Origin: Coniferiporia sulphurascens
Taxonomy: Eukaryota > Basidiomycota > Agaricomycetes > Hymenochaetales > Hymenochaetaceae
Assembly (NCBI GenBank): GCA_002794785.1
Contig: NBBA01000013.1
Coordinates: 434,001-498,000 of the forward strand
Reading direction: 5' to 3'
DNA: 64,000 nt
In this document: positions 12,459-24,717 of the stretch, in pieces
Numbering within the stretch: the stretch's first letter is position 1
How the letters are laid out: each line of letters opens with the position of its first letter
Translations under genes and position numbers: made by a program
Notes under the pieces: model-generated
Told to the model about the DNA's origin: nothing
Databases searched by the model: none
What the model saw: the letters and a program-made list of their open reading frames with translations, nothing else

Positions 12459-14364
12459 CTACTTCCATCGCAGACATCCTTGGTTATCGGGTTCGGCGAC
12501 CAGTTCGCACCTCCGGGAAACAACCTCTCGGACCTTTGTTTCTACGCCGTTCTTTCTTCCGGTTATGCTGGCGAATTTACGAATGAGTTCCTCTTGCGTC
12601 AGCGCGACCGCGCCACTCTGCGGATGCTCCCCCCGTACAACCCGCCCAATTTCCGCCTCAGTGGGGAGGCCGAAGTTCCTTGGCCTGGAATGCTGCGCTT
12701 TGTTCTCCGTTTCTTCCAGTATATTGAGCTCCGTCGCTGAGGGTATCTTTGTCTTTCCATCAAAAAACCTTTGGACCAATTCTTCTGAAACATCACTCAG
12801 GGAACTTGGCGACCACGGGGGCCTGGCTTTGCGTTCCCCTTCAACAAGGACCGTAGTCACGCCGGCCACGAAGTCAGGGCTAGCGCCGGACTATAATAGC
12901 AGTAAAAATTTGAAAAAAAAAGTTGATGGCAAATTGTGGGATATCAAAAGCATAGGAACCACTTACAATGAAAGCAGAGGCTATGCCCATCTCCATTCGG
13001 AGAGCATTCGCAAGCGATAATTTCCTGCCCCGTCGAACAGCTTCTAATGCCACCTTCAGACTCGTGGGGCTGCGATGCTCTAGAATTGATATAGTATTCT
13101 TTGCCCACTCGACCACGATGGTCGGACCTGACTTCGTCATTTCTCGCAAAGAGTTAATAATATCATCGACTGAGCTACGGCCGAAGGCAGTATCCACAGC
13201 GACGCGTAGTTCTCCGACAATCGCCGTACTTTTCTCCTCTCCCAGGGGTTCACCATAATGCTCCTCAATGGCCGCATTAATGCTTGACAGGGTGGGTTCT
13301 TCCATACTGCTCAGAAGACCCAGAAGCTGCGGGATTCGGCGAGACGGAACGAAATGGGTAGCAAGACCGTGTTCACTATGTGACCAAAGAGGGTTACTTC
13401 CGTTTATATATAAATTATAGGGAAGGCACTCGGCTCACAATACTGCTCGTCCTTTGATGGTCTCGCCTGTTAGACTAAGATATGTGCCGATTTCTCCATC
13501 GAGTCTGGGCAGAAAATAGCTAGCTCCGACGTCTGGACAATAACCAATTTTCGTCTCAGGCATCGCGAAGATCGTGTTCTCGGTCGCAATCCTAAATGGC
13601 GCATGCGCCGACAACCCGACTCCTCCACCCACTTGTTATGGGAACAATCATTCGTTCAGTAGATAGACCCGTCGAGACCATACATACTACACGTACTTGT
13701 GAAACCATCGAGAATGCAGACATATGGTTTTTGTAGCGTGGCCAGCTGATAATCAAGCTCAAACCTTTTCGGAAGCTGTAAATAAGAATATTGAACAATA
13801 AGTGGTCGCTCACTCCTTCTTGAAGTACGTATGGGCCATAGAGCGCGTTTTCTCATTTGACGCATGCTTAATGACGGCTATGCTAATTGTCACTTCGCGG
13901 AACTTTGGTAAATTTTTGTTACTAAACGCACCTTTAACGTCGCCCCCCGCACAAAACGCTTTCCCCTTTCCGTCGCCGACGACAATTCGACAGAGATCGG
14001 ATTCCTCCCATTCCTGGAGAAATTGGCCAATTTAAGTATTAATGAGAAACAGAAGAAAGTTAAATGACACCTATAATTACCTGGATTTTTGGCCGAAGTG
14101 AATCAATCATGGACTCGTCGAGTGCATTAAGCTGCTTAGGGCGATTGAGGATGTAACGCCGAACGGAACCATTTGTTTCAAAGAGGACGGTGGGCTAGAA
14201 AAGAGAAAAGAACGTGTCAGTGCAAGTCTGGAGGTGGCGAGAGAGCGGGGTGCCTGCACCTCTTCCTCTGCTGCGGTGGACGACATTGACATATGTTGGG
14301 CGACCAGTCTTGTACGAGCTATGGCAGACGGGCGTGCCATTCTCCGTAATGCAGCGGACAACAT
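12459..14364 (-). CDS. HIBCH: 3-hydroxyisobutyryl-CoA hydrolase, mitochondrial
   Basis: Crotonase-fold thioesterase of mitochondrial valine catabolism, releasing 3-hydroxyisobutyrate from its CoA ester. Eight exons: 14260-14364, 14081-14194, 13932-14013, 13814-13877, 13697-13764, 13439-13631, 12967-13375 and 12459-12890. They total 1467 nt (488 aa plus stop), all with GT-AG introns. Motifs: [23 protein letters not shown] (oxyanion-hole loop), [48 protein letters not shown] and, in the last exon, [13 protein letters not shown]. The N-terminus [20 protein letters not shown] is Arg-rich without acids, as expected for a mitochondrial presequence. It shares a 187-bp upstream region with the TBCE gene. 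Confidence 0.95.
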
Positions 14365-14551
14365 GGATGTGTCGCGGGGAAGACGAGGTGTGCGCACTAA
14401 GCAGGATTGGCTGGCCGGGTAAGGACGTCCTTCAATTTGCCGGTGCGCGGAGCACGAACGCGCTTGTGGCACACACTCACAATTGAGTCCGCGGCCTCCC
14501 GTGCTCGCCTTTTGCACACGTTCACCGCGGTCAACCCGTCCTTCGTGGTAC
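14365..14551. promoter_or_regulatory. Shared upstream region of HIBCH and TBCE
   Basis: The two start codons face away from each other across 187 bp, so both promoters must lie in or near this stretch. I see no clear TATA box. Co-regulation is an inference from spacing only. Confidence 0.45.
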
Positions 14552-16701
14552 ATGAATGCAATAGACATGGAACTAGATAACTACCGATCACCCCAGCTTG
14601 GCCGTCGAATAAAATTGCACGACTACACTGGGACTATACGGTACATAGGGACCGTACACGGCACTCGCGACACCTGGCTCGGGGTCGAATGGGACGACCC
14701 TTCAAGGGGGAAACACAGCGGCGAGAAGGACGGGAAGCAATACTTCGTTTGCAAGTAGGGACTTGCTCCCCCAGACTGTACTGAAACGCATTCACGTCCT
14801 ATCCTTTTTCTCAGAGTACCCGGCTCAGGGTCTTTTATTCGTCCATCGCCGTCCATCTCCTACGGCCGATCTTTTCTGCATGCTCTGACATCTAAATATG
14901 TCGAACTTCCTCACACCACCGGGCAGAAGGAGATGGTGATCCTGGGTTCGAGCAACGGTACAATTGAAGTGGAGGCTGTCGGTCTGGACAAAGTACGGAG
15001 CAAACTCGCAAAACTCGAGCGACTTCGTGAAATCAGTCTGGATGCTGACGACGTTGCATGGGCTGATCCCCCAGGGGAGACAGCTAAAACTTGTCCCAGT
15101 AAGAGAAAAAAGTCCGTCGTCGGACCTATATCTAAAGCTACTCTTAGATGTATACAGTCTCGATATGTCGAACAGTCTACTGCCCTCCTGGGACATGGTC
15201 GCCCTCATATCCGCTGAGCTTCCGGTCTTACGAACCTTGATTCTCAAGTGCGCGCATCTCTTCAACGATTACGATACCTTGAAGACAAGCCCTTCGTTTC
15301 AGCCGTAATCGCTTTTCGACACTTTCTGATACGAAAAATATGCATACGGCGTTCTTGGGTCTCGAGGAGCTCCGGGTAGATCGAACACTGATTTCCTGGA
15401 CTGAAGTCATCACTCTCACAACGATCATGCCCAGCCTGCGATATCTGGAACTTGGCTATAACGCCTTGAGCAGCCTGGGCGCTGTTCCTCCTCAAAAGAT
15501 TTCATCTGCGACGAGGCTGAAAGTTCTGAATCTTGACGGCAACAAGCTCGAAGAATGGAGCGATATTATGATATCCCTTACTCCCTTTACAACGTTCATT
15601 CTCCCTACGCCTCAATTTTGATCGCAAATACTGACGAAATGCACCCTTACCAGTCTGGAACGGCTTATACTCACGTCGAACCAAATCAGACGAATAACTC
15701 CCCCGGCGCTACGAAGTATGACTTCGAATATCAAGCACATCGGCCTCCAAGATAACTACCTTTCAACATGGCCCGATATTGACGCACTGAATGTCTGGCT
15801 TCCGAGGTTGGAAACTTTAAACATGAACGGTAATCCAATAGTCTCCGGTTCGAAGATTTTCGCTAGCAGACGCGTCCGAAAACCTGTGCTCATGATTTGA
15901 TGCTTCTAAGGATCGAGTGACTTCCGTCAACAGGCAATAGCCAGGCTTCCTTCTCTAATATCCTTAAATGGCACGGCGGTCTGTATTTTTAGCCGGTCAT
16001 TAGTACGCCGCTCGGAATGACTATATCCCACACCTGCCCATCTTCTAGATATCCATCAAGGAGAGAAATGACTGCGAAATTTACTACCTCTCTCTTATCG
16101 TCCGCACTGAATCAACCTCCGACGAAGGGCGTTCGAGGGAGCACCCTAGATGGAAGGAATTGTGTGAAAGTGTGTTCTTGTTCTTTTAATCATTTTTATC
16201 CATTTTAGGAATAGTAACCCGATTAACCATTTTTGCTCACAGAACATGGCGCGCCCGAAAGGTCGAGCATAGTCAAGGACCGCGACACCCTGGCCGGTCG
16301 TCTCATAAGTGCGTGCTCCGTCCTTTACCGTGCCGCTTTTCGAGCGCTGACTTCTGTCGGCTGCAAAATCTCCAGGAATTAACGTGTATTGGAGCAGCAC
16401 CGCTGAGCCCGAGAGACCGTCTGCCCCACAGACCCTCATAGCACAGCTATCACCGCCTTTGACGCTGCGGGTTCTTCCGACGATGACCGTGCGATCCTTT
16501 CGGCTAAAGCTTCTAAAAGCCCTGAAGTTATCGTCTGCTTCTTCCCGCCAGGAAACTGGTCTCGCCGTGTGGCTGCTGATGAACGACAATAACCTGACAG
16601 AACTGAATCTAGATCAAGAGACGCGAGATTTAGCATGGTGGGGAATTCAGGATGGGTCGCAGTTCATAGTCCGCACGGAACAGTTGCATGATGCCGACTA
16701 A
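14552..16701 (+). CDS. TBCE: Tubulin-folding cofactor E
   Basis: Chaperone that binds alpha-tubulin and acts in assembling the alpha/beta-tubulin dimer. Domain order fits the family: an N-terminal CAP-Gly domain (GRRIKLHDYTGTIRYIG, then DTWLGVEWDDP, GKHSGEKDGKQYF), leucine-rich repeats across about 14940-15880 (SLRYLELGYNAL, LKVLNLDGNKL, LETLNMNGNPI), and a C-terminal ubiquitin-like domain at about 16440-16690 (LTLRVLPTMTVRSFRLKLLK). Several short introns separate these blocks; I did not settle every junction between 15080 and 16400. Start: ATG 14552 (MNAIDMEL) or ATG 14567. Stop TAA at 16699-16701. Confidence 0.9.
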
Positions 16702-17531
16702 GTCTTCCGATATTGATCGCAACAAATAAAGGGACAATGTTCAAAAGGGCAAACGAATTGTATTGGCATTTATACTACGTATTTACACACCGGCTTTCTG
16801 TCTACTGCGCCTTCCGCTCCGGAGAGAGCATGACAAAGTTGCTTGCCTTGCGCGCAACCCTCATGCAAATAGGGGGGATCATAACGCACTGGAACAAAGA
16901 ACGACGTCAGCTAAACCCAATTCATGCTTCAAAAAAGCAAAAGGGTCGCTTAAGGGTGTTAACTCGGAATGTCACGTGACATAAAGTCATGGGAAGCCGG
17001 TGAACCTCAAATGAGCGCGCAACTGGGTTCCTTTCCCATGGGGCTTGCCATGTAGCTCTGCACGGACCATCATAGCCAAGGGCAAAATAACATCCAGTCC
17101 AAAGAATCTGGTCGGATGCGCGTGAACGCACGACGCCTTGAGTCCAGCCATAAGGACCTTAAATATCAATCAAACCTAACACCTGCGGTGCGCTCGGTCG
17201 TGAGCAGACAGACTGTCGCATAACGCTCGTTGTGCGATTACGCTCGCCCTACCTTTGATCGGACTAATGGCCACCATAGAAGTACCAAACGTAACCTAAC
17301 GGATAATGGGCAGGGAACAGCACTCCTTAATGCCGTCTGCTGAAGGACCACAGTGATTGTCCAAATCGAGTAATACAGGTCCCCCAGACAATTGCGTCGC
17401 GCCAAAAATCGAACCTCGACGATGAACAGAGAACATCACGAAGCCTAGGAAAATTCATATAGGTAATCCTTTCCAGTCGCCCTTGAGGAGGAGCTTTCGT
17501 CGCCAACGCCTAACCGATCAGGGACCCATGT
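16702..17531. other. Convergent intergenic region
   Basis: The tail-to-tail flank between TBCE and the SR-protein gene. No exon, repeat or RNA gene was recognised. Confidence 0.45.
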
Positions 17532-18789
17532 TCAACGTCTATAGCCACTATCGCCATTGGTAATCGCCCTGCTAGGCCTCTCCTCATAACGGCCATCACG
17601 ATCGTCACGCCTTCTGTCGTCCCTGCGTTTTTCAAATGGCTCCTCTCGAGTGCTCTTCCTGTCGTCATGATCCCCACGCGGGGAACGCGCCCTATCATCG
17701 CGACGTGGTGGCGGGGAGCTTGATCGACCCCGGCGAGGCCTCTCATCCCTGTAACTGTAGCGGTCTTCTCTATCACGATCATAGCGATCTCTACCAGCGA
17801 AACGATCACCGCGGTCGTCACGACGGAAGTTGTCAGGACCACCACGCTGAAGAAAAGTTAGTAACTAAACAAACGCGTTAAAACCCTGACTCACATCCTC
17901 AGCGAGGGTTACGTAGACCGGCTGACCGCGCAGTTCCTTACTATCCAAGATCTTGATAGCATGCTCTGCATCCTCTCGTGAAAGGTATTCCAGCACACTA
18001 AAAACATGTTTAATGCGCTGAAAGTAAATGAACTCAATTAGCCTACCCTCGTCCCGGGACGTCGCGATCAATATCAGCAAACGAAACATTGCCCGCTTCA
18101 CGACCGAAGTCTTTTAAGTCCTAGAGTAACCAGATAATATACGTTCAGCGCGGGCTCGCGAAAAAAGAAATGAATAGGCTGACCTGCCAACTCGTGTCCC
18201 TTGAGACACCGTCGACGTTAAGTCTAATACCAGCGGGGCGTCTGCGGGGCGCGAAGGACCTCTCCGGAGCACCGTAGTCGTTCTCACGGCGGCTCCTGTT
18301 TTCTTTCGCAAATTCGACGACGACGCTAAGGAACGAGGTAGTGAGTAAAAAGAATTACAAGTGCTAGATCCTTTTTAAAACTCACTTCGAGCCCATGAAG
18401 GCCTTTCCATTCAGGTCACGCACGGCATCCTCTGCATCCTAAATAAGGGAATATTTGGTCAATATCCCGTTCATGCGGTGAAAGTTTGAGACAGTCTGCG
18501 ACCCACCCTGCTACTCTCGAACTCCACGAAGCCAAAGCCCTTGTCTGACACCGACAGAAAGTATTAAACGGATGGACCTTAAAAAGCAATTTGTACTGCA
18601 ACTGACCAGTCATCACGCGAACGTCGATAACCCGACCGTATCCTTCGAACATTTTCGAGACATCCTCCGAACGGGTGTCAGGAGCAAGTTCTGCAACGAA
18701 AAGAGGTTAGCGTTTCCACCCAAATGGGTTATACGCAAAGAGGTAGACGGATGGATGAACGCACTGCCAAGGTAGAGACGACGGGCCAT
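17532..18789 (-). CDS. SR-type RNA-binding protein with two RRMs (Srp2-like)
   Basis: Likely nuclear splicing or mRNP factor. Exon 1 is only 25 nt (18765-18789), coding MARRLYLG. The next exon begins at 18690 and gives NLAPDTRSEDVSKMFEGYGRVIDVRVMTG, so RNP2 is split by an intron. RRM1 continues with RNP1-like KGFGFVEF and DAEDAVRDLNGK, ending VVVEFAKEN. A linker rich in Arg/Pro leads to the pseudo-RRM with the invariant-type SWQDLKDFGR heptapeptide region, hallmark of SR proteins. It ends in a tail of about 100 residues rich in Arg, Asp and Ser (RD/RS repeats), stop TGA 17532-17534. At least seven introns; every junction I checked keeps frame. It may correspond to fission yeast Srp2 or an SRSF1-like protein. 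Confidence 0.92.
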
Positions 18790-19114
18790 AGTTGGTAGAT
18801 GATGGGGTTTTGAGAAAGGGTCAACGTGGTCGCTGAAGAACCTGATGGCGGGTTCGCAGGGCTCCCACGATCCATTGCGTCGGAGACTGAACAGTTTATT
18901 ACATATTTATTTCTCACACACCATTAATGGCGTTTACATTATTAAACTTGAGACATATGCAATTAATAAAGAAGGAAAAAAGAAGTATTTGTACATGAAA
19001 CAAATCACTACGGACTGCATCCCAGTCATCCCGAATCAACAGCGGATATATCATGTCTAAAAATTCCATCGAGACGACCAACAGCCCCGCGTCCTCTGAG
19101 CGCCGACGCGAAAC
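18790..19114. other. Spacer between NFS1 and the SR-protein gene
   Basis: Both flanking genes run leftwards. The stretch should hold the SR-gene promoter and the NFS1 3' flank. It is AT-rich around 18890-19000, and no exon is visible. Confidence 0.45.
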
Positions 19115-21177
19115 CTAGTGCTGTGACCAATCAATGGTATTGATATCGATACCTTCCTGTACCATCTCCCAGAGTGGGCTGTTAAGGATGGAGACAGATC
19201 AATATTAAGATCCAGGGAAAAGAGATGATCAAACAACGGACCTCATATCGCGGAGTCTCTCAACCGTCGCAGAGATTTTATCAACCACGTAGTCTATCTC
19301 AGCCTCCGTGGTGAATCGGCCGATGCCAAATCGGAGCGATGAATGCGCCATATCCTCGGCAGCACCTAAGTGAATAATATCCATTTATCAATGAAATTCG
19401 GGTGTCAAAGTTGATAACCACCCACCAAGCGCTCGAAGCACATAAGATGGCTCCAACGAGGCGGATGTGCAAGCACTTCCGGACGACAGCGCCACGTCCT
19501 ACATACAGATGGGAAGAAGTCAGCGATGAATATTTAGAGCCTGATGAAGGCACAGCACACTAACCTTCAAAGCCATCAAAAGACTTTCGCCCTCGACATA
19601 CGCGAAGCTCAAATTCACACAGCCCGCATATCCATTGACGTCTCCATTACGGACGACGTGTGAAACTCGTGCATTGACTTTATCAATTAGTCTTTGAGAA
19701 AGGACGGATATTCTTGCATGATCTCTCTATTAAAACCAAAACAGATTTGTCAGCGGTTTGTTAGGTTTGAGCTCGCGATATCAAATGATAGAGTTAGTCT
19801 CAGTACCCCTGCACGGTATGTCATAGCGAGGCCGACTCAGAACAGCCTTATGGCAAATTCATACAATAAGTCACGTCGCTCTCAGTTGGATATCTTCCGT
19901 GCAAACCTCATCGCAGACAACATAGTTGAAAAAAATAATCCGCTGAACACTCACCGCCATTTCGTGCTTTGCAATCCTAGCAGCCTCACCCAGTCCAACG
20001 ACCAATGGAGTGGCGAGAGTCCCGCTTCTCAGACCGCGTTCTTGGCCACCGCCACTCATCATTGGCTCCAAGCGAACTCGAGGTCGTCGTCGCACGTAGG
20101 CAGCACCAACACCTTTAGGCCCATATAGCTTGTGCCCGGATATGCTCATGAGGTCGACATTCATGTCATTCACATCGATCGGGATCTTGCCTACAGCCTG
20201 TGCGGCATCTGTATGGAAGTAAACTCCGCGGTGCTTACGGACAATAGCTCCGATTTCCCTCATAGGCTGGATGACGCCCGTCTCGTTGTTGACAGTCATG
20301 ATGGAAACGAGAGATGTATCAGGTCGTATAGCCGCCTCGAGCTCCGTTAAGGAGACAATTCCGTTCGGCTGCACCGGAAGATAGGTAACATCAAAACCTT
20401 CCTCTTGGAGTTTTCGACAGGAGTCGAGAACACACTTGTGTTCCTGTATGCAAGACATCAGCAAGTGAACAATCATTTCAGATGCAATCGGCGCACAGTT
20501 TGAGTAGTAATAATGTGTTTCTTCTTGTCCTTGTAAAAGCGAGCAATGCCTTTGATTGACATGTTGTTTGTTTCAGTCGCACCTGACGTGAACACGATAT
20601 CCTTCGGCTCTGCACCAATGAGGTCGGCAACATGCTGCGCAGCCAAATCAGTTTTTCTTTCCCTGCAAACAAAGATTCGGACATACCTTGCGCGCCTCTT
20701 CAATCGCTTCTTCGGCTTCCCACCCGTACGAATGAGTGCGGCTGTGGGGATTCCCATATTGATCGGTGTAGAACGGTAGTATGGCATCGAGAACTCGCGG
20801 ATCCACAGGGGTCGTAGCCTACAGTGCGTCAGTGAGTTCAGCCTTTCACACGAAGGGGCTGCACCGCACCTGCATGTCGAGGTAGATTGGACGTGTCTTG
20901 TCTTTCAAAGAGCCCTCGCGCTTGGGCATTTCAATTTTAAAGCCGAACATATCTGATACCATAAAAATAAGGCGACGTCCGCGGTAATCTGAAATAAGTC
21001 GCTGAAGCACGCACCCGAGCGGGGGGTAAAGTGGCCATCGTCCTGGAAAGTGGACGGTAGGTCGACCACGCTCGCCCTGTCAGCACCGGACGGCGTCACG
21101 AGCGACCTGCGCGACCCGCAGGCGGATGCACCGCGCACGGAACGGCGGACTGTGGCTCTGGTAACGTTGGATAGCAT
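19115..21177 (-). CDS. NFS1: Cysteine desulfurase, mitochondrial (NFS1/IscS)
   Basis: PLP enzyme that takes sulfur from cysteine and hands it as a persulfide to the iron-sulfur scaffold; also needed for tRNA thiolation. Start ATG 21177 gives a Ser/Arg-rich presequence ([16 protein letters not shown]). Seen in order: [60 protein letters not shown] (Schiff-base Lys), [12 protein letters not shown] and the mobile-loop catalytic Cys in [17 protein letters not shown] (about 19450-19500). The C-terminus reads [10 protein letters not shown], stop TAG at 19115-19117. Several 50-70 bp introns. All catalytic elements are intact. Confidence 0.96.
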
Positions 21178-21576
21178 CGTGAAGGTATCAGAGAGAGTGA
21201 GGGGCAAGGCCGCAACTCAAGTCAGCAACGACTCGGACGTCGCCGTTCAATTGGCCGTAGAGGTGGGGAAATTTGGAGCGTTCCCACGCTCAGTCCCAAT
21301 CCGCGAGTCATCAGTCTGACGTTTGCTTATCTGATAACCAGGCCGCGTCCCCGGACATGTCCGTGCCGAGCCGACGCGTCAAGTTGCCCCGAACGAATGA
21401 GCATGCGCGTCTCACTTTCCAGACTTCTTCCGAGTTATTATCATGACTTCAAGACGTGTATATTCATCGCATTTTAAACCCATAAGACATGATTCCCGAG
21501 AAATTAAGTAACCAAAGCACTCTTCCTAGCATACACCCAAACAATCCCAGAAGTTTTTCCGAAGAAAATGAATAGT
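21178..21576. other. Spacer between GH6 and NFS1
   Basis: Intergenic stretch holding the presumed NFS1 promoter and the 3' flank of the cellobiohydrolase gene. No coding exon was recognised. Confidence 0.45.
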
Positions 21577-23503
21577 CTACAAAGGCGGGTTCGCCTGCGT
21601 GACGAGCGTCTCGAAGAACTCCTGGAACCATGTTCCGGCCTCGGGGGCAGGGACGGTAGCGTCCGACTAGATGTACAAACTAAGGCCTTGACGTCTCAAG
21701 ATGCGAATATGGCACTTACCAGAGAGCACGTCGGGTCGAAACGAGGCGAAGAGCTGTTGCTGGTACCGTCAGACTCGCCTCCTGGTTTCACTTTCATTCG
21801 CCGCCGCCGCAGATGTCAGGACTTTCTTCTACACGTGACCACTGAAAGGCGACTCACCCCAGACGATGGAATCTATCAACGGGGAACCAGTGTCTGTCGT
21901 GGGGCGTGTACCGAAACCAGCACCCTTGATGTTGCACCAGTCACCCCATTGCTGACGGAGGTTCTGCTGTCCGGAGCGGCTCTGGTCGACGATAAAGTGG
22001 GCCGGGAAGCCGCTCGACTCAAGCATCGGTCCAAGTGCCTGACGCGCGGCAAAATAAGCTCAAGTTTCAGAATGTTCATGTCAGCCTACTTACATTGATG
22101 TACAACATCTCGTCGTAGTTCGGGTCACCCTGGGTAATCGGGTCTGGCGAAGCAGCGACTAGGGCATTGTAATTCGCAACGTCTTCGGGCATAAACGGTC
22201 AGCCGGGCCGGATTTAAACCGCTAATCTAATAACAACGTACCGGTAGCAAGACCGCGGACCTGCGGCGGAGAGCCAGCGTTTTGGAAGACTTGAGTGAAA
22301 AGTTGGGCGGCCGGTCCAATGTTGGCGGGCCATCCGAGCCAACCGGCGTGGCCGGCGTCGAGGTACGAGATGACACCAACAGCAGAGAGCTCGGTCAAAG
22401 CGTAATTGGTGCAAGTCAGGTAAGCGGATTCGGCATTAGCGCAGTTCGGGTCGCTCAGGTTGGTAACCAGGTTCGCGAGAGAGTCTGGCTCAATGATAGC
22501 CACAACCTTGACGGACGGATACTCTGATCACATTCGCAATTAGCAATCTGATTGAAGTAGTAATTTAAAAGAGGACAAATTGACTGACTCGCAATGATCG
22601 CGACAATTGAGTCGATGTACGCCTCATAGTTCGCAACTCCGTTGTCGGAAATAAGGAACTCGCCGTTAGAGGCCTTGGCGTGGCAATCCCGGTTCGGAAG
22701 GTCGTAGATGACTTTTGTTTGACATTAGTCTAGTTTATTCAGTAGGGAAGAAGTCATTAGTCATACCGATAGGCATAATTGTGCAGCCGCTGGTGGTCGC
22801 TGCATCCGCCATGTATGTATCAAGACTAGGGACTTTGGACACTGAATCAAGCCAGATGAAGGTCGGGATGTCAGCAACCGATGCGGCTTTGGCCTTGGTC
22901 GTCGCGTCGGTGATCTGCGCGGCTGCGGCGGCAATCTCAGCTGCGTAGTATGGGCTGAGGTACATCTACACAGAGGCTTTAGATAAAATCCGTGGACGCC
23001 TTGTATGCTGTAATACGTACGTCACATCCCTCGAAGGGGTTTCCCGCAACTGGGGTCGACGTGCTGCTCGGGGCGGATGAGGTAGCAGAGCCGGTGGTAG
23101 TCGTCGAGGGAGTGGACACCGTTGTTGTTGTTGGAACCGAGGACGACGTTGTAGTTGGAGCACTGGCGCCGGGACTTTGATAATGATTGAGCACCAGAGA
23201 TTATGGTAATATTCTGAATTGCAACGCACAGGCATTGGGAGTAGTAGTCATTGAGTTCCGTGCAGACTGAACCAGACACACAAGTTGTGGCACCAGCTGA
23301 GAAAGTATGAGAGGGGGATGCTACAGGCTCCGGAGGTAAGCCACTTACTCCATCCGATACCGCCGCCTGTGAATCTAAGTCAGCACGAAATATCAATGGT
23401 GGACTGCGCCAAAATAACACTGACATTGGCCGTAGACGGTTTGCTGGGCACTGACCAAAGGCACGAGTGCGATGAGGGAAGCGAGAGCAGCGAACTTGAA
23501 CAT
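21577..23503 (-). CDS. cel6A: Cellobiohydrolase II, GH6 with N-terminal CBM1
   Basis: Secreted inverting cellulase that removes cellobiose from non-reducing chain ends. ATG 23503 opens a signal peptide (MFKFAALASLIALVPLVSAQ). A CBM1 follows (QTVYGQCGGIGW, then GATTCVSGSVC and YYSQC), itself split by introns near the CGG and W residues. A Thr/Ser/Pro-rich linker separates it from the GH6 domain: YLSPYYAAEI, VIYDLPNRDCHA, VAIIEPDSLANLVTNL (Asp of the catalytic acid region), YLDAGHAGWLGWPAN, RGLATG and FIVDQSRSGQQ. The protein ends TQANPPL, TAG 21577-21579. The architecture equals fungal Cel6A. No damage seen. A TATA-like box lies about 65 bp upstream. Confidence 0.96.
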
Positions 23504-23567
23504 TGTAAACAGATGAGCTGAGTAAACCACGACTGCGTTGCTGGTCCCTCAAGCATGCAGGCTCAGA

Positions 23568-23577
23568 CCTTTTATGC
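23568..23577 (-). promoter_or_regulatory. TATA-like box of the GH6 gene
   Basis: The minus strand reads GCATAAAAGG about 65-74 bp upstream of the cellobiohydrolase ATG. It fits a strong, regulated TATA promoter as is usual for cellulase genes. Confidence 0.5.
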
Positions 23578-24717
23578 AGACACTCGGATCACCTTGATGC
23601 ATTCTGGGCGAACCATCCATAGTCCAGGGTACGCTCATTGTCCGGTTTTCAACCGAGCATAGTAAACGGAAGGTCGTCGGCGGGCGTTACTGTAGCTCTG
23701 GCACGAACACAGCGACAAGTGATACATATGGACCGTGCTGGCTTGCCCGTTACAGGTCGATGCAGGCACACCATCCCTTACAAGCACGATGCGGTAGACG
23801 CTGAGGTAAACATGTGACTTCCTGTGCCAAGCAAGAGTCCGGGAAGCGAAGGCCCGGCCGTCGGGACGATTATTTGCGGATTAAAGTCGGTCTGTGTCTA
23901 GCAGGTAGCGGGAGGATCAGTTATACGCTAGTAGACAGTTCTTTACGTCCGGGTCACAAGTGGATCAACAATGTTTGCTGGCACTCCGATCAGCCAGCTC
24001 TGATTTATCCGAGGCGAGCATCTCCGTTAATTGTAAGCTAGCAAAGAGTATGAATGAGTGCGAAAAAGCCCCGTGAACGTGCGGAAGCTGATCTTCCCCA
24101 AAAGGACAACAGAAAATAATAAGAGAACCCAGATTTTCAATATTTTTTCAAGGATGGGTACAAATAATGTCGCCCATCCATCAAAAAACCAGTAAGTATG
24201 CAGACTCTTCACTTTGACAGCCCAGAGTCACTTGGCAGTATCAGTGATAGTTTAGCCAAACCCATCGCACGGTTACCAGAACCGAGGGTAATAGTGAAAT
24301 TGTAGGTCGTTCGCACACTTCTTGACTCGGACTAGGCAATCCAGACCAGTAATAGCGAATCTAGGCCGCGGCGCAAGCTATTCTCAGATAGAATCCAGGA
24401 AAATCTTCTCGCAATTTTGGGCTTGGTACAAAGGCGGAGCTTCGGCCAAGCCAGCGCGGTCGCTCCCGGAAGCTTACAGCAACATCCTGGATCCATTTTC
24501 AAAGAAATGGATTCATTCGGTAGGCCCGATTATTCAGCCGAGGCTGAAAAGCTGAGTTTGAATGATGCGACGCGGTGTTCAGTCGTGTAATAGAAGACTA
24601 ATCGGTAGAATCTGAAGCAAGCTGGAAAAAGATAATACAAGTTGAGAAGTACATCACATCGGGAAACAGACGAAAACCTGTACGGGAATATCTGCACCCG
24701 GAGTACGAAAGTCTGCG
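23578..24717. other. Intergenic region upstream of GH6
   Basis: No gene recognised. The part next to the cellulase gene is presumably its regulatory region; I did not identify defined activator or repressor sites with confidence. Short open frames at 23814-24041 and 24322-24555 (the latter without ATG), and a hydrophobic minus-strand frame at 24027-24212 opening with GTG, have no recognisable similarity. Confidence 0.4.

Noticed and set aside
13592..13865. Possible extra exon or frameshift in HIBCH near the GGGVGLS block
   Set aside because: With donor ACA-A|GTACGT and acceptor CAAG|TGGGT the frame is continuous (FTMGGGVGLS) and all exons sum to 489 codons; no anomaly.
17380..17430. tRNA-like T-arm motif (TCGAACC)
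   Set aside because: The flanking bases do not form a T-stem, acceptor stem or anticodon arm.
24027..24212. Hydrophobic minus-strand frame
   Set aside because: It starts with GTG, is only 61 codons long and comes from AT-rich composition.
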